Assembly (NCBI GenBank): GCA_017480115.1
Contig: JAFVBH010000010.1
Location: 1-43,448 of the forward strand
Length of the DNA: 43,448 nucleotides
Direction: 5' to 3'
Source of the DNA: Clostridia bacterium
GTDB lineage: Bacteria; Bacillota; Clostridia; Oscillospirales; Acutalibacteraceae
Part shown: in pieces, positions 32,796 to 40,021 of the stretch
Layout: every line of letters starts with the position of its first letter
How positions within the stretch are numbered: the first letter of the stretch is position 1
The notes under the pieces: generated by a model
The model's input: the letters and a program-made list of their open reading frames with translations, nothing else
Databases searched by the model: none
Told to the model about the DNA's origin: nothing
Position numbers and translations under genes: made by a program

Positions 32796-32828
32796 AGAGG
32801 TTCACCCGGCGGTGTACCTCTTTTTTAA
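32796..32828 (+). terminator. Rho-independent terminator of the rpsF operon
   Basis: AGAGGTTCACC and GGTGTACCTCT pair with a central mismatch around CGGC, followed by TTTTTT. Confidence 0.88.
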
Positions 32829-32865
32829 CTGCCCCTCGGCGCTCAATCCTTGCTCCTTGACGTTA

Positions 32866-32912
32866 TAAATTCTGATTTGTCGGGGCGTAAACGCCCCGCA
32901 AATCAGAATTTA
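32866..32912. repeat. Module A palindromic hairpin, copy 5, supplying the sigK stop codon
   Basis: TAAATTCTGATTTG and CAAATCAGAATTTA flank an inner CGGGGCGT/ACGCCCCG stem with loop AA and one unpaired T. On the minus strand the sigK frame runs GGT-AAA-TTC-TGA, so its last two codons and stop are within the right arm. Confidence 0.85.
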
Positions 32913-33583
32913 CCTTTATCAATCTTCTCCGACAGTTCGCCCAGCACGCGGGATTCGATTCGGGAAACATAAGAGCGGGAGATGCCCAGCTTTTTGGCGG
33001 TCTGTTCCTGTGTGAGCGGTTTTTTGCCGTCAAGACCGTAACGCAAGGTGATGATTTTTTTATCCCGTCCCCGCGGCATGGTTGTTATGAGCCTGCGTAG
33101 CGACTGAATGCTCTCGTCATGAATCATATTGTCCACCGTGCCGTCCTCGGTGGAGAGAATGTCGCTGACCGTCAGCGGATTTCCCTCGGAATCCGTCTCG
33201 ATCGGATCGCTGATGGAAATATCCGAACTGTATTTGTTTTTTCCGCGGAAATACATCAAGATCTCATTTTCGATGCATCGCGCGGCGTAAGTGGCGAGGC
33301 GGGCGCCCTTTGCGGGGTCGAAGCTGGCGATCCCCTTGATCAGCCCAATGGTGCCGATGGAGATTAGATCGTCCTGTTCATTATTATCGGCGTAATATTT
33401 TTTGATGACATGGGCGACCAGTCGCAAATTGTGTTCCACCAGCGCTTTTTCCGCATGTTTGTCGCCGCGCATCTTGCGGGCGACCAGCGTTTCCTCTTCT
33501 TCTTTTGACAGTGTTTTCGGGAATACGCCGTAATCGCTCAGATGCAGCGCAAAAAAAATCAGTCTGCTGAAATATTGAAACAT
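32903..33583 (-). CDS. sigK: Sporulation sigma factor SigK precursor
   Basis: A 226-residue factor. It has a short hydrophobic pro-region (residues 1-20, FSRLIFFALHLSDYGVF) that would be cleaved by SpoIVFB-type protease, region 2 with LVEHNLRLVAHVIKKYY, IGTIGLIKGIASF and ATYAARCIENEILMYFR, and region 4 with KKLGISRSYVSRIE, which is closer to SigK than to SigE. Sigma-K directs late mother-cell genes. The gene is in one piece, so no skin-type excision element is needed. A stem that buries its ribosome binding site lies immediately upstream. Confidence 0.93.
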   Translation of the reverse strand: MFQYFSRLIFFALHLSDYGVFPKTLSKEEEETLVARKMRGDKHAEKALVEHNLRLVAHVIKKYYADNNEQDDLISIGTIGLIKGIASFDPAKGARLATYAARCIENEILMYFRGKNKYSSDISISDPIETDSEGNPLTVSDILSTEDGTVDNMIHDESIQSLRRLITTMPRGRDKKIITLRYGLDGKKPLTQEQTAKKLGISRSYVSRIESRVLGELSEKIDKGKF

Positions 33584-33589
33584 AAAAAC

Positions 33590-33620
33590 CGCCTCCGGGA
33601 TAGTATATGTCCCGGAGGCG
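33590..33620 (-). promoter_or_regulatory. Hairpin sequestering the sigK ribosome binding site, with a sigma-E-like -10 in its loop
   Basis: CGCCTCCGGGA (33590-33600) and TCCCGGAGGCG (33610-33620) form a perfect 11-bp stem with a 9-base loop. On the minus strand the GGAGG used by sigK (33592-33596, 8 bases from the ATG) lies in the 3' arm, so read-through mRNA would be poorly translated; a TTTTT after the stem could also terminate. The loop reads CATATACT, similar to the sigma-E -10, with TCATAGG about 14 bases upstream. Confidence 0.6.
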
Positions 33621-33642
33621 ATGTCCTATGAGGAAGAGCGCG

Positions 33643-33873
33643 TTATTTTGTCGGTCGAGGATCATTGGTCAGCCCCAAAATATAATCTGCGCTGACGTTG
33701 TAGTAATTGCACAATTTTATGAGGTGCCGAATCGGTAATTCATTTGTGCCGCGTTCATAGCGGGCATACATGGTTTGTGAGGTACCGAGTATATCCGCTA
33801 TTTCTTGCTGCGTTTTATCGCTATCCTCTCTAAGATCGCGTATTCGTTTTATATAGGTAAATTGTATTATCAT
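33643..33873 (-). CDS. XRE-family regulator divergent from a lipoprotein
   Basis: A 76-residue protein with a Cro/C1-type helix-turn-helix (RDLREDSDKTQQEIADILGT, then MYARYERGTNELPIRHLIKL) and the ending NVSADYILGLTNDPRPTK common in small phage-type repressors. Ribosome binding site GGAG is close to the ATG (short spacing), which may mean weak translation. A palindromic operator lies in the divergent promoter region. Confidence 0.85.
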   Translation of the reverse strand: MIIQFTYIKRIRDLREDSDKTQQEIADILGTSQTMYARYERGTNELPIRHLIKLCNYYNVSADYILGLTNDPRPTK

Positions 33874-33925
33874 TCTCCGTTATTTATGCTGATACCTATA
33901 TTTTATCAAATAAATAAATTTACTA

Positions 33926-33954
33926 TTGACTTTAGTAAATATATTTACTATAAC
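33926..33954 (+). promoter_or_regulatory. Promoter of the lipoprotein gene with internal operator palindrome
   Basis: TTGACT (33926-33931) and TATAAC (33949-33954) are separated by 17 bases. The 16-bp perfect palindrome AGTAAATATATTTACT (33934-33949) fills the spacer, and a half site AATTTACTA lies just upstream, a layout typical of repressor control. Confidence 0.65.
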
Positions 33955-33985
33955 ATTATCAACACAATAATGAAAGGTGAGATTT

Positions 33986-34885
33986 ATGAGGTCAAGAATT
34001 ATCACGCTGTGCGTTATAACTGCGTTGGTGCTGGCGATACTCAGCGGCTGCGGCACGGTATCCAATCGCGGCGCAAAACAAAAATTTATCGACGATACCC
34101 AAATGCTGTCGTTTTTAGCGGGCGTATGGAAAGCAAACGGTGCGGGCGATTACCTGCTGATAAACGGCAATGGGCAAGCGCTGCAGCTGTCTGAACGTGA
34201 AATTGACACATATTCCGCCGGCAGGGCAGGCAAAAAAGTCTACACGGATTATAGGGATTATCTGGCGTCATTCACATGGAACGCCGTGGCATGTGACGTT
34301 AAAACAAATACGTTTACAATAAACGCCGGAGACAATATCCAAATATCGGAAAACGGCACACTTTTCCAGGGAGAAAACCGCTATACAAATCTGTCTGGTG
34401 ATATTGATTCCCAAAACAATTTAAAAGAATATTTTGAGAATGCATTTAAAAGCTTTTTGATAGACCTGTGCCCAACCTATGAGGAGTTTTTAGAAAAGCT
34501 GCAAAACAGTTACGTGGTTTCTAATATCAATACGTTCTACAAAGATGACGGAACAATACAGACCAATTTAGAGGCGAGCAGTGAGCATATATATATCACA
34601 TACAAAAATTCGACACATCGAATAATAAAAGTTGGTGTTGTGCTTGGCGCGGATCATCTCAGCGCGAGCAACAGATGCGATCTCGTCTTGGATAAGCTGT
34701 TTTTATTTACCGAAGATGTGCCGGGCGGCGTCACAAATATAATAAATTTAACGGAAGCGCTGTCGGCAAACGGCAGCAAACGCAACGGTATTACATATTC
34801 TTATTCAGAGACCCACGCGACCCAAAGGCTTGCAAACATAAGCGCTTCCGCCGCAATCGATGAAAATTACAAGATCGATAGTTAA
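33986..34885 (+). CDS. Lipoprotein of unknown function
   Basis: A 299-residue protein with a signal peptide and lipobox LSGCG (ITALVLAILSGCG). The ATG at 33986 follows AAAGGTGA. The mature part begins with a helical FIDDTQMLSFLAGVW segment and is otherwise beta-rich and Asn/Thr-rich. No family recognised. AT content is higher than in the flanking core genes, and control by the divergent XRE protein is likely. Confidence 0.7.
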   Translation: MRSRIITLCVITALVLAILSGCGTVSNRGAKQKFIDDTQMLSFLAGVWKANGAGDYLLINGNGQALQLSEREIDTYSAGRAGKKVYTDYRDYLASFTWNAVACDVKTNTFTINAGDNIQISENGTLFQGENRYTNLSGDIDSQNNLKEYFENAFKSFLIDLCPTYEEFLEKLQNSYVVSNINTFYKDDGTIQTNLEASSEHIYITYKNSTHRIIKVGVVLGADHLSASNRCDLVLDKLFLFTEDVPGGVTNIINLTEALSANGSKRNGITYSYSETHATQRLANISASAAIDENYKIDS

Positions 34886-34889
34886 AGAA

Positions 34890-34962
34890 AAATGAGTTTT
34901 TTGCATACTGAACATTGTGTATATTGTCACAATGTTCAGTATGGCAGAATATTATGGGATTG
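34890..34962. repeat. Direct repeat R1 with a perfect 16-bp dyad
   Basis: CATACTGAACATTGTG (34904-34919) and CACAATGTTCAGTATG (34928-34943) are perfect inverted repeats around an 8-base centre, containing ATTGTG-N8-CACAAT. The whole stretch is about 80% identical to R2 at 36923-36994 in the same orientation. Confidence 0.7.
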
Positions 34963-35155
34963 CATCCCAACGGACTTATCGTACAACTCAATGCGGAGTG
35001 CGGAATGTCGGAACCGCTCCGCAGTTGGACTTATAGAATAAATGACCGGAAACGGGTAGCACGGCGCAAATTAATGCGGAATGCGGAGGGTGGAATGCGG
35101 AATGTCAGAAATCGCTCCGCGATTTGGATTTTATAAATCAAAATATCGGACTTCG

Positions 35156-35230
35156 CTTGTAGGGACGGCCACCGGCCGTCCGTCAAATTACGCGCAAAAT
35201 CGACGGATGCCCAGTGGGCATCCCTACAAG
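35156..35230. repeat. Module C repeat, copy 3
   Basis: A 75-bp element with perfect ends CTTGTAGGGA and TCCCTACAAG, a GACGGCCACCGGCCGTC palindrome on the left and GGATGCCCAGTGGGCATCC on the right. Confidence 0.8.
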
Positions 35231-35301
35231 GCTGTCCGCCGGGGTTATGCGCAAAAACAACGGACAACAAGCGAAGTTACGTGCATAACATCAAAACAAA
35301 C

Positions 35302-35338
35302 GCCCGGGAACAATCGGCAAGAACCGTTGTTCCCGGGC
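35302..35338 (-). terminator. Terminator of the LRR-dockerin gene
   Basis: GCCCGGGAACAA and TTGTTCCCGGGC form a perfect 12-bp stem; the minus strand continues GTTTGTTTTG, a weak T-tract. Confidence 0.65.
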
Positions 35339-35350
35339 AATGAAAATATG

Positions 35351-36853
35351 TTATATGCTGACTGCGTCCAGTCGTGCCGCGATGCGGAGGGCTTTTCGTG
35401 CGTCGGCGGAATTGACCTTGCCGTTGCCGTCGGCGTCGCCGGCGAGGAAATACGCGCCGGTGAGCGTATCCAGCCGCGCGGCTGCGCGCAGCGCGTTGCG
35501 GGCGTCAACAGAATTGACCTTACCGTCGCCGTTGTTATCCATGGGTACAATGACGGTATACGCCGTGCCGTCAGGCAGCACGACCTGCGCGCCGGTGCCC
35601 ACAAGCGCGGTATCCGCAAGGGGATCGCCGTTCTTGTCCGTGATCCGGATCTCCCCGTCCGACAGGGCTTTCAGCGCGGACGCGGACTGTCCGGGCAACG
35701 CCGTCACACGCTTTGCGGATTCATCCACCTTTGCCTGCGGAATATCGCGCAGAATCTGCGCCGGAGCGGTCGTTTCCCCGAACGTCGGGGGCGTGATAAC
35801 GCCGGGCGCAGTGGTTGCAGACTGCGTGGTCGTGGGCGCGGCGGTTGTAGTCGGCGCAGCCGTGGTCGTGGGGGCTGCGGTGGTTGTCGGTACTGCGGTT
35901 GTGGTCGGTGCAGCGGTGGTGGTTGGCGCCGCCGTTGTGGTCGGTACTGCCGTAGTCATCGGCGTTGCCGTGGTTGTCGGCACTGCCGTGGTTGTCGGCG
36001 CTGTCGTTGTGGTCGGCGCCGCCGTTGTGGTCGGCGCAGCTGTCGTGGTCGGCGGCGCAGTGGGCGTTGTCGGTGCCTGGGTCGTAGTCGTCAGTAAAGT
36101 TGTCTCTGTAAGAACCGGTTTTGACGCGGGCGTGTAGATGTAATTAAAGACAATATTTTCACACTGCGTGATGTGGTAATTATCAATTCCCCATGTAATC
36201 GCCTCCCACTGCGTCTGCGAGCCAGTATAATACACCGCATCAAAATCCGCACTGTAACACATATAGCTGGGAATATCTTGCATTTCTACAGGAATCACAA
36301 TTTCTTTCAGCGCGATACAAGAATAGAATGTGCCCTCACCAATGTAGTTTCCAGATGTGTCTGCGATGTGATGTGCCCATGGATATAGGGTGAATCCGGG
36401 CTCAAAAATGACCTTTTTTAAGGAGCTACATTTGCCGAACGCATAATCGTCGATGACATGCACGGTTTTCGGAATGACTACTGTGGTCAAACCGTTACAA
36501 TGACCGAACGCCCATCTGCCTATAGTGACAAGAGAGTCACAAAAGGTGATTTCTGTCAATGTGTCGTGTTTATAAAATGCATAATCACCAATGCTCGTCA
36601 CACCGTCTGTTGTGATAACCGTTTTGATGTCATAATTATAAAATGGCGATTCGTCCCAGCCATTACCATAGTCCGCCATGTCGCCCTCGCCGCTGATGGT
36701 GAGCGTGCCGTCCGCGTCCAGCGTCCATGTCAGATTCTCTCCGCATACGCCGCTGTCCACGACGTTTTCATCTTCGGCGAACGTCCCTATGGGCAAAAGC
36801 GTGAAGATCATGAGCGCCGCAAGGAACGCAGACAGGATTTTCTTCGTTTTCAT
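35351..36853 (-). CDS. Secreted leucine-rich-repeat protein with Thr-Pro linker and dockerin
   Basis: A 500-residue protein starting at ATG 36853 after AAGGAGG. It has a signal peptide (LSAFLAALMIFTLLPIGTFA), BspA-like leucine-rich repeats (residues about 70-230: SIGDYAFYKHDTLTEITF, TIGRWAFGHCNGLTTVVI), a low-complexity Thr-Ala-Pro linker of about 90 residues, a short beta region, and a C-terminal type I dockerin with two calcium loops (DNNGDGKVNSVD, DADGNGKVNSAD). The dockerin suggests assembly onto a cohesin scaffold or surface. Divergent from a small XRE regulator with shared operators. Confidence 0.9.
   Translation of the reverse strand: MKTKKILSAFLAALMIFTLLPIGTFAEDENVVDSGVCGENLTWTLDADGTLTISGEGDMADYGNGWDESPFYNYDIKTVITTDGVTSIGDYAFYKHDTLTEITFCDSLVTIGRWAFGHCNGLTTVVIPKTVHVIDDYAFGKCSSLKKVIFEPGFTLYPWAHHIADTSGNYIGEGTFYSCIALKEIVIPVEMQDIPSYMCYSADFDAVYYTGSQTQWEAITWGIDNYHITQCENIVFNYIYTPASKPVLTETTLLTTTTQAPTTPTAPPTTTAAPTTTAAPTTTTAPTTTAVPTTTATPMTTAVPTTTAAPTTTAAPTTTAVPTTTAAPTTTAAPTTTAAPTTTQSATTAPGVITPPTFGETTAPAQILRDIPQAKVDESAKRVTALPGQSASALKALSDGEIRITDKNGDPLADTALVGTGAQVVLPDGTAYTVIVPMDNNGDGKVNSVDARNALRAAARLDTLTGAYFLAGDADGNGKVNSADARKALRIAARLDAVSI
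35826..36097 (-). repeat. In-frame 18-bp tandem repeats encoding the Thr-Ala/Val-Pro linker
   Basis: About 15 units encoding TTTAAP or TTTAVP, varying mainly at third codon positions. The repeat maintains frame on both strands, which creates a long spurious antisense frame. Copy number is likely to vary by slippage or recombination. Confidence 0.85.
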
Positions 36854-36922
36854 TTTGTTTCCTCCTTTTGATCTCGGGCAGCGAACAAGCGCCCCGCGCA
36901 CCGCATGCTGAAAATACAAGGG

Positions 36923-36994
36923 AAATGAATTTTTTGCACACGGGCATTGTGAATATTGTCACAATATTCAGTATAGCAGAATATTGTGGGATTG
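36923..36994. repeat. Direct repeat R2 in the LRR-dockerin/XRE intergenic region
   Basis: About 72 bp that matches R1 (34890-34962) in direct orientation. R1 and R2 bracket the LRR-dockerin gene, and R2 contains its promoter. Confidence 0.7.
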
Positions 36995-37002
36995 TCCACA
37001 AT
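36946..37002. promoter_or_regulatory. Tandem dyads ATTGTG-N8-CACAAT over the LRR-dockerin promoter
   Basis: Two identical-pattern dyads lie at 36946-36965 and 36983-37002. The minus-strand promoter, TGGACA (36993-36998) and TATACT (36970-36975) with a 17-base spacer, lies between and within them: one dyad covers the -35 and the other is just downstream of the -10. The adjacent XRE gene is the obvious candidate repressor. Confidence 0.6.
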
Positions 37003-37063
37003 GTTGAAAAAAGTTTTTTCAGCATACAATATCCTTGTGAAGATATACACAAGGAGTGATACT

Positions 37064-37267
37064 GTGATCAGCTACGCGCCCTTATGGAGGACGATGGAAA
37101 AGAAACAAATTTCACAATATCGTTTGCTCAAGGCGGGAATCGACAACAAGACCCTTGACGCGTTGAAAAAAGGGAAAAATATTACGCTCCTGACTGTAGA
37201 ACACTTATGCTGCATTTTGGATTGCACGCCCAACGACATTGTAGAATTTTCAGATATAGATACCTGA
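37064..37267 (+). CDS. Small XRE-family regulator (Cro-like)
   Basis: A 67-residue protein, essentially only a helix-turn-helix domain: LWRTMEKKQISQYRLLKAG, then IDNKTLDALKKGKNITLLTV, ending LDCTPNDIVEFSD. GTG at 37064 follows AAGGAG with 7-base spacing. It is divergent from the LRR-dockerin gene and upstream of an acyltransferase gene by 100 bases. Confidence 0.85.
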   Translation: MISYAPLWRTMEKKQISQYRLLKAGIDNKTLDALKKGKNITLLTVEHLCCILDCTPNDIVEFSDIDT

Positions 37268-37367
37268 ACCTTGCCCGCGAACGCTGCGCATATCGGGCGC
37301 AGCATCGACAATTCGTCTGGCAGCTTGCAGAGTAAACAGGCAGACAATGATTCCCGGAGGGATCGAT

Positions 37368-38414
37368 ATGAGTTTATTTTACATTCCCCTTGCCGTTTTA
37401 TGTCTTTGGGGGATCAAATACAGCGGCAAGGCGTTTCGCGGCGACGCAATGTCCGTTACATCCACCACGGCGATCAACGGTATTTTCACCGTGCTGGTAT
37501 TCATGTGCTATACGGTGAGCTGGCAGGGGTACCGCGGCGGCACGTGGGACGACCGCATTTTTACGGATTATCTGTATCCCGGACAGCTGGTCGTCGTGCC
37601 GTTTTTGTTCTTTTCCGGCTACGGGATCGCGGAGTCCCTGCGGCGAAAGCCGGGCTATGCGAAACGTATGCCCCGTTACCGTTTGGGGAAAGTGTGGCTC
37701 AGCTTTGCCGCAGCGTTGGTCTTGTATCTGGCGGTGAATCTGCTGATGGGCAAGCGGTACACGCCGCTGCAGATCGTGCTGGCGTTTACGGGCTGGGGCG
37801 GATTCGGCAACAGCAACTGGTTTATGTTCGATATTCTGTGTCTGTACGCGCTCACTTATATCGCGTTTCTCTGTGCGCGGGAGCGGTTTGTGATCGGCGC
37901 CGCGCTTACGAGCGTGTTCAGCGTCGGCTTGATCGCCGCGCTGTGGTACGCGGGACGCGATTCGTATTGGTGGAATACGATCCTGTTCTATCCACTGGGC
38001 ATGTGGTATTCTCTCCTGCGACCCGCGATTGAAAAGCGCAGCCAAAGGAACAACCTTGTTTATTGGGGCCTGCTGGTTTGCGCCGTCGCGCTGTTTGCAG
38101 CCACGCATATCCTTTATATGTGGCGGCACCGGCTGCTGCTGTTTCTCATTTCTGGCTGCCTTATGATGGCGGTGATCCTTCTCGTTTTGATGAAATTTAC
38201 AATTTGCAACAAGGCGCTGTTATGGATCGGAAAGAACATGTTCTGGATCTACATTCTTCAGCGGCTGCCGATGCTTGTGCTGGCAAAATACTGCCCGCAA
38301 ATCAATAAGTTTGCGCTGATTTTCAGCGCTGCGGCGTGTACCGCCGCGCTGACATGGCTGTTCAGCCGGTTGTTTGACACAATCAACAGCATATTGTTTG
38401 GAAAGAATAAATAA
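37368..38414 (+). CDS. Acyltransferase-3-like integral membrane protein
   Basis: A 348-residue protein with about ten hydrophobic segments spread over its whole length, the pattern of acyltransferase 3 proteins that acylate exported sugars or wall polymers. TTAINGIFTVLVFMCYTVSW in the first helices and FLFFSGYGIAESLRRK agree with the family. The ATG at 37368 follows GGAGGG; an upstream in-frame ATG at 37347 is not supported. No partner glycan genes are visible nearby. Confidence 0.75.
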   Translation: MSLFYIPLAVLCLWGIKYSGKAFRGDAMSVTSTTAINGIFTVLVFMCYTVSWQGYRGGTWDDRIFTDYLYPGQLVVVPFLFFSGYGIAESLRRKPGYAKRMPRYRLGKVWLSFAAALVLYLAVNLLMGKRYTPLQIVLAFTGWGGFGNSNWFMFDILCLYALTYIAFLCARERFVIGAALTSVFSVGLIAALWYAGRDSYWWNTILFYPLGMWYSLLRPAIEKRSQRNNLVYWGLLVCAVALFAATHILYMWRHRLLLFLISGCLMMAVILLVLMKFTICNKALLWIGKNMFWIYILQRLPMLVLAKYCPQINKFALIFSAAACTAALTWLFSRLFDTINSILFGKNK

Positions 38415-38456
38415 AAAAGAGAAGCGATTGCCGTAATGCAGTTGCTTCTCTTTTTT
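38413..38456. terminator. Bidirectional terminator between convergent genes
   Basis: AAAAAAGAGAAGC and GCTTCTCTTTTTT form a stem with A- and T-runs on the two sides, serving the acyltransferase gene and the convergent oxidoreductase gene. Confidence 0.82.
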
Positions 38457-38499
38457 GTATTTGCAATTTTTTTAAAGATCGTCGCAGCGCGCCGTTCTA

Positions 38500-39678
38500 T
38501 CAGAACGTGGAGGACATATCCGCCTGCACGGACGCGACCACATTGGTTTTCAGCCGGGACGCGGCGCGTCTTTCGTTGAGCTGTGCGAGGAACAGATCTT
38601 CCAGATGGATCATCGGGTCGTCGCCGTCCACCAGTTCCACGTCCGTTCCTGTCCAGGAGGAGAGGAACGCCGCGTTGGAGATGGACAGCCCGCGGATTCC
38701 CTCTGCGCCCTCGGCAGTCAGCGGCGCGCCGTGCAGGATATGCGCCGCAAACTCGTTCAGCACGCCCACATGCTGCAAATTCTCGCCGGGGCACGCTACC
38801 TCCTTGTACTCGAACGGCATTTTATCAAAGCCGCTTTGCGCGGACTGTATAAATTCGGAGGTATTCTGCGGCAGCTCCGCCATCATCAGCTTATCGTTTT
38901 CACAGACCAGTTTGGCGCGGTCAAGGGTGATCTCCAAACGGTTGGAGCCGGGGCAATCGCCGGTGGTGGTGACGAACACGCCCGTTGCGCCGTTGGGATA
39001 TTCGGCAAAGATCGTAACGTCGTCCTCAACCTCAATATCATGCCACTGCCCGACCTTGCAGACCGCCCGAATTTTGCAGGGCAGACCGCAGATCCACTGC
39101 CAGAGATCCAGCTGATGCGGGCACTGATTCAGCAGCACGCCGCCGCCCTCGCCCGCCCATGTGGCGCGCCACGAGCCGGAATTATAGTAGAATTGAGTGC
39201 GGAACCAGTCGGTGATGATCCAGTTGACCCGTTTCAGCTCGCCGTATGCGCCGCCTTGTACGATCTCCCGCATTTTTTTATACAGCGGATTGGTGCGCTG
39301 ATTGAACATAATGGCGAACGTCTTATCCTGCGTTTTTGCAAATTCGTTCAGTTCGCGCACGTCCTTTGTGTACACGCCGGCGGGTTTTTCGCTCATGACG
39401 TGCAGCCCCGCCTCCAGCGCCTGCCGGGTCATCGGCGGGTGAAAATAGTGGGGCGTGGCAATCAGCACCGCGTCGACGGCGCCGGAATGGATCAGCGCGT
39501 CCGCAGTGTCAAAGGTCAAAATGCCGGGCAGCTGCTCCTTTGCCCATGCCAGCCTGGCAGGATCGATATCCGCCGCCGCGACCGGCGCGATCTCGGGGCA
39601 CTTGCCGTCGATGATATTGCGCAAATGGCTCGACCCCATATTCCCCACGCCGATAATGCCGAGTTTGATTTTATCCAT
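38500..39678 (-). CDS. Gfo/Idh/MocA family oxidoreductase
   Basis: A 392-residue NAD(P)-dependent dehydrogenase. The Rossmann motif GIIGVGNMGSSHL lies at the N-terminus, then the EKPAGVYTKDVREL loop with the conserved Glu-Lys-Pro, and GGGVLLNQCPHQLDLWQW with the catalytic-region histidine. Family members oxidise or isomerise sugars and inositols; the substrate is not evident. ATG at 39678 lies 10 bases after GGAAGG. It stands alone between a terminator and a repeat cluster. Confidence 0.93.
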   Translation of the reverse strand: MDKIKLGIIGVGNMGSSHLRNIIDGKCPEIAPVAAADIDPARLAWAKEQLPGILTFDTADALIHSGAVDAVLIATPHYFHPPMTRQALEAGLHVMSEKPAGVYTKDVRELNEFAKTQDKTFAIMFNQRTNPLYKKMREIVQGGAYGELKRVNWIITDWFRTQFYYNSGSWRATWAGEGGGVLLNQCPHQLDLWQWICGLPCKIRAVCKVGQWHDIEVEDDVTIFAEYPNGATGVFVTTTGDCPGSNRLEITLDRAKLVCENDKLMMAELPQNTSEFIQSAQSGFDKMPFEYKEVACPGENLQHVGVLNEFAAHILHGAPLTAEGAEGIRGLSISNAAFLSSWTGTDVELVDGDDPMIHLEDLFLAQLNERRAASRLKTNVVASVQADMSSTF

Positions 39679-39739
39679 AAGAATCACCCTTCCGATATTC
39701 TCTGACAGATTATAGCATATGGACGGGGGAAATTACAAG

Positions 39740-39778
39740 TAAATTCTGATTTATCGCTTTTCGATAAATCAGAATTTA
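39740..39778. repeat. Module A palindromic hairpin, copy 6
   Basis: Perfect 17-base arms, TAAATTCTGATTTATCG and complement, with loop CTTTT. It shares the outer TAAATTCTGATTT with copy 5. Confidence 0.85.
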
Positions 39779-39857
39779 GGTAAAAGGTAGGAGGGAAGAG
39801 GTAGGAGGTTCGGAAATCGCTGCGCGATTTGGATTTATAGAAAGGTGGGCACACAAC

Positions 39858-39931
39858 CCTGTCGGGACGGCCAGCGGGCGTCCGCCGGGTTATGCGCAAA
39901 ATCAACGGATGCCCAATGGGCATCCCTACAA
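39858..39931. repeat. Module C repeat, copy 4
   Basis: Ends CCCTGTCGGGA and TCCCTACAA; internal ACGGCCAGCGGGCGT and GGATGCCCAATGGGCATCC palindromes. The left end has diverged from the CTTGTAGGGA consensus. Confidence 0.7.
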
Positions 39932-40021
39932 ATTTGCGGCAACGAATGCGGAATGCGGAGTGCGTAATTCGGAATTTCGGAAATCGCGATTTGAATTTTG
40001 TAGACACAAAATAGGCACACG

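Larger units (their letters stand above)
34886..35350. other. Gap after lipoprotein: repeat R1, module B, module C and a terminator
   Basis: R1 (34890-34962) is a degenerate copy of the operator region at 36923-36994. It is followed by AATGCGGA-type tandem words, module B (about 35108-35134), module C (35156-35230) and a terminator (35302-35338) for the leftward dockerin gene. No gene is supported here. Confidence 0.65.

Noticed and set aside
35826..36097. CRISPR-like tandem array
   Set aside because: The units are contiguous 18-mers without spacers and encode an in-frame protein linker.
35340..36137. 265-residue plus-strand frame rich in VVVGAA repeats
   Set aside because: It is the reverse of the Thr-Ala-Pro repeats of the dockerin protein, which has a signal peptide, LRRs and a dockerin.
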